Positions 60,297-64,000 of a DNA stretch of 64,000 bases are shown piece after piece. The translations under genes were made by a program, and so were the position numbers. The stretch is from Fulvia fulva (taxonomy: Eukaryota; Ascomycota; Dothideomycetes; Mycosphaerellales; Mycosphaerellaceae). The notes under the pieces are model-generated. The model was not told where the DNA came from and made no database searches. It saw nothing but the letters and a program-made list of their open reading frames with translations. The DNA lies in assembly GCF_020509005.1 (NCBI RefSeq), contig NC_063014.1, positions 5,766,001 through 5,830,000 on the forward strand. The letters run 5' to 3'. Within the stretch, counting starts at the first letter, position 1. Every line of letters begins with the position of its first letter.

Positions 60297-60532
60297 TGTT
60301 GAAACAGGTACGGGTAGATAGTAGCGGAGTGGAGTAAGAGATCAATCTTCAACTGACTAATAGCACGAGCATATAGCAATATATTAGGAACCAATGTGTT
60401 GATTGTGTTAGATGTCTATCTAAGCTAAAGGGGAGAGAAGGTATCTCCCTATAAGCTAAGTCATTATAGATGCCTTAGGCTACTAGATCACTTCCTAATT
60501 ATTAACTCCCTTTAAGATGCTACATCTTAACA
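60297..60532 (-). repeat. 5' LTR of the copia element
   Basis: Plus strand begins TGTTGAAACAGG and ends CATCTTAACA, so the element-strand ends are TG...CA. ATTAC follows at 60533-60537. It is less altered at its outer end than the left LTR. Confidence 0.93.
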
Positions 60533-60537
60533 ATTAC

Positions 60538-63500
60538 TAACGTATAGAGAGACACGAGAAGCTCCATTTAGGAGATTATAGAGAAACCGCGATAGTATAT
60601 AAGGAAGTGCTAAGATTAGGTATCGTACTCGCTAAGTCGTACCTTAAAGTAGATTATAGCAAATATAGTAATAATAGCGAGACAGACCGGTACCGGCGTA
60701 CTAGGCGTAAGTATAGAGAATACTAATAGACGCGTTTATCGCGCGTCTCTTAATAGATTATCCTTCTTTACCCTACTATCCGATCTACCCGATAACGACA
60801 GCGCGAACCCGGCGATATAGACTTAAGGACGTAAAGAGAATATCGTAAATAGGCTCCTCGACAAGAATAACTAGTACCGTAAGTAGTATAAGAAGGTGTT
60901 CGACTAACTTAAGGCAATTAAGGAAGAGGAGATCGAGATAGAGCTAAACTTGGCTAACCTATATAGGGCGGAGTTCCTCGAGGATAAGATAGAAGATAAG
61001 GGTACTAAGGTACTAAGGAAGAGGAGGGTTACTATTAACAACTTCTAGGAAGCCTTCGACTCGTTAAACGGGTTGAATATAGACAAGTTTAAGAAGACGG
61101 TCAATGACTATCCCTAGTAGATCTGTAAGATCCTCTATAATATCGAGTTCGATTACCGATATACGTATAAACTTAATACTACGCTCGATATAGCTAACCG
61201 TATTAACCTCCGTAAGGCATAAGATACTAAGGACTAGATAGACCGACTCAATCGATACGGAATAGGCGACTAGATAGTCCCTAGAAGAGGAGGTCACGCG
61301 ACTAAAGGAGGAGCTCGCTAAGCGTAATAATACTATCGTTATCGACCTAGACGAGCTTACGAGGGCTAAAGATCTAAAGAAGGTGTATCGTATGTAGTGT
61401 AAGGTAGCGGAGAACAAGCTAGTAGAGACCGAGACTAAGCTCGTAGTAGCCGAGAAGCGTATTACTAAGCTTAAGAAGTAAGAGATAGACCGTAGCCGGT
61501 CTAAGGAAAAGTAAGACCTACTACCTTAGCGAACCGAGTCTAAAGAGTTACTAGAGCGTCGGTAAAATAGAGGCAAACCTAATAAGAAGAAGTCGGACCC
61601 GGATTTATCGGACTTATTAGACGACGAGGACGACGGTAATAAGGGCCGTAAGAATAGCCGTAAGGACGGTAGTCATAAGTATAGGAAGAATCGCCCGAGC
61701 ACCGACTTAGATAGTAACCCTATCTCTATATATACGACTTACGACGCCGACATAACTACTAGTATCAAGTCCTCTAACGAGCTAAAGGCCCCTACTAAGT
61801 TCGACCTAAAGAGCGACGATATTAAGTTCTAAGAGTAGTAGCGTACTACCGAAGCTAAGCTCTAAGCCTCGAAGTACCGTACTATAAAGGACTCCCTTTA
61901 GAACGTCTAGAGCTAGTTAAAAAACGGTATATAGACCTATGTCGACTTAAAGATCCCTAGTCTTACTAAGTCTATAGAAGGTACGACTACTTAGTACGCT
62001 TCTATAGATAAGATAATAGAAGATCTAGCCCGGCGCTACGGTGCCCGTAATACCTATACTAATGCTATAACTAAGCTTAATAGTCTATAGTAGGGTGATA
62101 AGGAGAAGTTTAGTAACTTCTACCTATCCTTCCGTAAGAACGCCGATATCGTTAACCTTAATAACGGCGCGAAGGAAAAGAAACTCGAGAAGGACTTCCT
62201 ACTCCGTAAGTTAAACTCGCGCTACGACAACTATATTATAAACGAGGATATAGTCAATATGACCCTTAAGCAAGTCGTGTCTACGCTATATAACTACGAG
62301 GACAAGTTTAAGGCGTTCGACCTTAAGTACGGTAAGACCGGTAATAGTAATAAGACCTAAGGTAATAAGAAGACTACTAAGGGTAACGACGATAAGAAGG
62401 ATACGGCTTCGAGTAGTAGCGGTAATAACACTAACCCGAACGCTAAGACTAAGTAGGCTAATCGACCTTAGGCATTTTAATATATCTAATCTTTAGATAC
62501 TACTCGCGCCTAGGAATATATCGATTAGAATCGGTGCTTAAAATACGAACAAGAAGGTTACCGCCGTATCGATACCGATTAGTACCCCCTTCGAGATATC
62601 GCCCGCCGCCTATTTACGCTAGGCTATAACCTAAGCAATAACCGCCGTAACGGTAGTAATAGTAGTAACGCTAATAACACCGGCGGCGCGGGAAACGCCT
62701 AGTCTACTCCGTAAGCGTAATACGTAGTAGACCGTACGAGTTAGAGTTACGAGAAAACGAGAAAAAGTATAAATATAAATATAGGCCTCCTAAGGGAGGC
62801 AAGGTTTTGAGTATATCGGTATACTCCCTACTAGCTATAAACTACTCTATAGATAAATATAATCCAGTAATAGCTTCTTATCTAGTTATACTATATATAG
62901 TGAATAGAAAGATCCCTACTTAAACCCTTTATAATAATAGTACTAACTCTACGTACTTTAATATCGACTTTACGTATAAGAACAACCTTAATATAATATA
63001 GCTACCTAATCCGTTAGGGCTAATGTTAGTAGATAGCCGACCTGCTAGTGAGCTTATTACGTATAGAACAACGGCATAGATTCAGATCGGTAACTACGTA
63101 GAGACTAGGTCTAGCTACTACGTATTACTAGAATACAATATAGTCCTCGGCCGTCCCTAGTACAACGAGTATTAACCTACGTTCTACTATACGTTAGGAA
63201 CTATAACCCTATTCTTACTATATTATCGATAGAACTATATACTCGGAACTGAACTAGTATACGTATAGTCTATTAACGATAAGGGTATTATACTAAGAGG
63301 CGTTCTTTAGACCGAGATACTAGTACTAGAGAGTTCGCAACCTTAAGCTCTATCTAATTACGCTAAACCCTACGTAGAGGATAAAGATGAACCTATAGTA
63401 GTATAGGAGACGTATACGACAAAGGTAGTAATGCGACATGCCGTCGACATCTACGATAAACCGGAACCGTCTTACTACGTCCGCTAGCTACTACCCGCCG

Positions 63501-64000
63501 ATAGGATTGAAATACTTAAGCGCCTAGCGCGTCGAACAAAGAAAGAACTAAAGGTCGAGACTGAGCCGGAGATCGATATCAAGCCTATTAATATAGAAGC
63601 ACTTCGGCGTATAAGCCGGAGGAAGGGCTATAAAGTATATATAATATAGATGTTTAACCCGAAAGAAAATCCTAATAAGTAAGTCGCGCGAGACCCGCTA
63701 TCCGCGTATATACTAAAGGCTTTCGGTATAAGAGCGAAGCTAGTACTAGGAGGTAGCGCGGCGATATTAGTAGATACTAACACTTAAGAAAATATAGATA
63801 GATAAGAGAAGCCCCGGGGTAACTATACCTAGCGGCAACTTAACGCCTCTACTATATTAGCTAACGACTATTAACGTTTTATAAACGGTAAGGACAAAGA
63901 CTAGGATCCTACCCCTTTGTTACTAGTAGAGTTTAGGGAAATGGCTAGGCTATTTAGCCGTAAGGAAGTAGATAAGGTCCTACCGCGACGGCCTAGCGTA
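60538..64000 (+). mobile_element. Ty3/gypsy-like retrotransposon, Gag and protease region, cut by the window edge
   Basis: One plus-strand frame with many TAA/TAG stops covers a coiled-coil region (KLVETETKLVVAEKRITKLK near 61,410) and Gag (KAPTKFDLKSDDIKF near 61,785; DLARRYGARNTYTNAITKLN near 62,025; RKLNSRYDNYIINEDIVNMT near 62,205). A CCHC knuckle near 62,535 reads RCLKYEQEGY, with the second Cys (TGC to TAC) and the His (CAC to TAC) both changed by C-to-T type mutations. From 62,820 a protease-like part has YNIVLGRP followed by a stop where Trp is expected. Reverse transcriptase would lie beyond 64,000, so the gypsy assignment rests on Gag and protease only. The sequence probably continued leftwards before the copia insertion. 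Confidence 0.75.

Larger units (their letters stand above)
54932..60532 (-). mobile_element. Ty1/copia LTR retrotransposon, full length, RIP-inactivated
   Basis: 5,601 bp bounded by two ~236-bp LTRs and by the 5-bp target duplication ATTAC (54927-54931 and 60533-60537). The coding strand is minus. Integrase is seen near 58,180 (the second half of its zinc-binding motif, CRVCS) and 58,110 (LISIDIYSPL). Reverse transcriptase is near 56,500 (KDLHLH-stop-VDVNNAFTE), 56,400 (KILKSLYRLK-stop) and 56,250 (LIYIDDIPIA, the YVDD box). RNase H is near 55,700-55,870 (MKALKKITRYLGSYPNLGLQ, then YYNSDYAID). Integrase before reverse transcriptase makes it copia, not gypsy. Stops are in positions of former Gln or Trp. 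CA/TG loss is milder than in the flanking DNA. Confidence 0.95.
52305..64000. other. RIP-mutated transposon block
   Basis: CA and TG dinucleotides are strongly depleted and TA is in large excess, while CG is kept. Coding relics can be read in one frame only if TAA and TAG are taken as former CAA, CAG or TGG. This is the signature of repeat-induced point mutation, which acts on duplicated DNA in the sexual cycle of many ascomycetes. No intact host gene was found in the block. Such AT-rich islands are usually heterochromatic. Confidence 0.93.

Noticed and set aside
60143..60394. 83-codon minus-strand open frame
   Set aside because: It spans the copia LTR and primer site, so it cannot be a real coding unit.
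61064..61417. Open frame of 117 codons on the minus strand
   Set aside because: It is antisense to the gypsy-like coiled-coil/Gag region. RIP removes CA/TG and thus changes stop frequency between frames, giving such chance frames. No domain is present.

Overview
The window is nuclear DNA of a filamentous ascomycete (Pezizomycotina; Dothideomycetes is a guess I cannot test here). The genes have short 45-100 bp GT...AG introns and tightly packed divergent neighbours. Orthologues of VPS36, THP3, BEM1, GAL7, TIM21, HEM12 and SIN3 are present. The right end carries a C-to-T decay pattern in the CpA/TpG context, which is the mark of repeat-induced point mutation (RIP), a process of this group.

Layout. 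1-4.6 kb is a gene graveyard: a dynamin-like GTPase fragment, a FAD monooxygenase interrupted by a ~360 bp repeat, and two oppositely oriented pieces of a sedolisin-type secreted peptidase. 5-16 kb holds intact genes: a MOSC/mARC-like protein, the ESCRT-II subunit VPS36, a THP3/SAC3-domain protein and the polarity scaffold BEM1. 16.8-19.1 kb has a divergent pair, a PhyH-family dioxygenase and an HD-domain oxygenase. It resembles the phosphonate-catabolic PhnY/PhnZ or TmpA/TmpB pairs; both members are broken and have lost metal ligands. 19.3-28.2 kb, all on the minus strand, has a Zn2Cys6 regulator, GAL7, an F-box-like protein with a Ser/Asp repeat tail, a Gtt1-like glutathione transferase and an Ato/Gpr1 acetate transporter. 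31-36 kb has a HAUS3-like coiled-coil protein divergent from TIM21, then a TTC36-like TPR protein head to head with 4-hydroxyphenylpyruvate dioxygenase. 37.2-42.7 kb is one very large locus encoding UIM, SH3, zinc-binding, P-loop GTPase, RING and patatin phospholipase domains. Its frame is almost entirely kept but carries three in-frame stops and one frameshift. 43-51 kb has HEM12, a cytosine deaminase gene with one in-frame stop, SIN3 and a frameshifted F-box-like gene.

From about 52.3 kb to the end the DNA is a RIP-mutated block of nested transposons: an internally deleted Fot1/pogo DNA transposon with TIRs and TA target duplications, a complete-length Ty1/copia element (54,932-60,532) with both LTRs, ATTAC target duplications and a primer site matching initiator tRNA-Met, and a Ty3/gypsy-like Gag-protease region running off the right edge. 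A second copy of the repeat that broke the monooxygenase gene sits at the border. Its left half is unmutated and its right half carries only transitions, so it marks the edge of the mutated block.

The best candidates for follow-up are the multi-domain GTPase-RING-patatin locus, the TTC36/HPPD divergent pair, the decayed PhyH/HD pair, and the sharp RIP edge inside one repeat copy.
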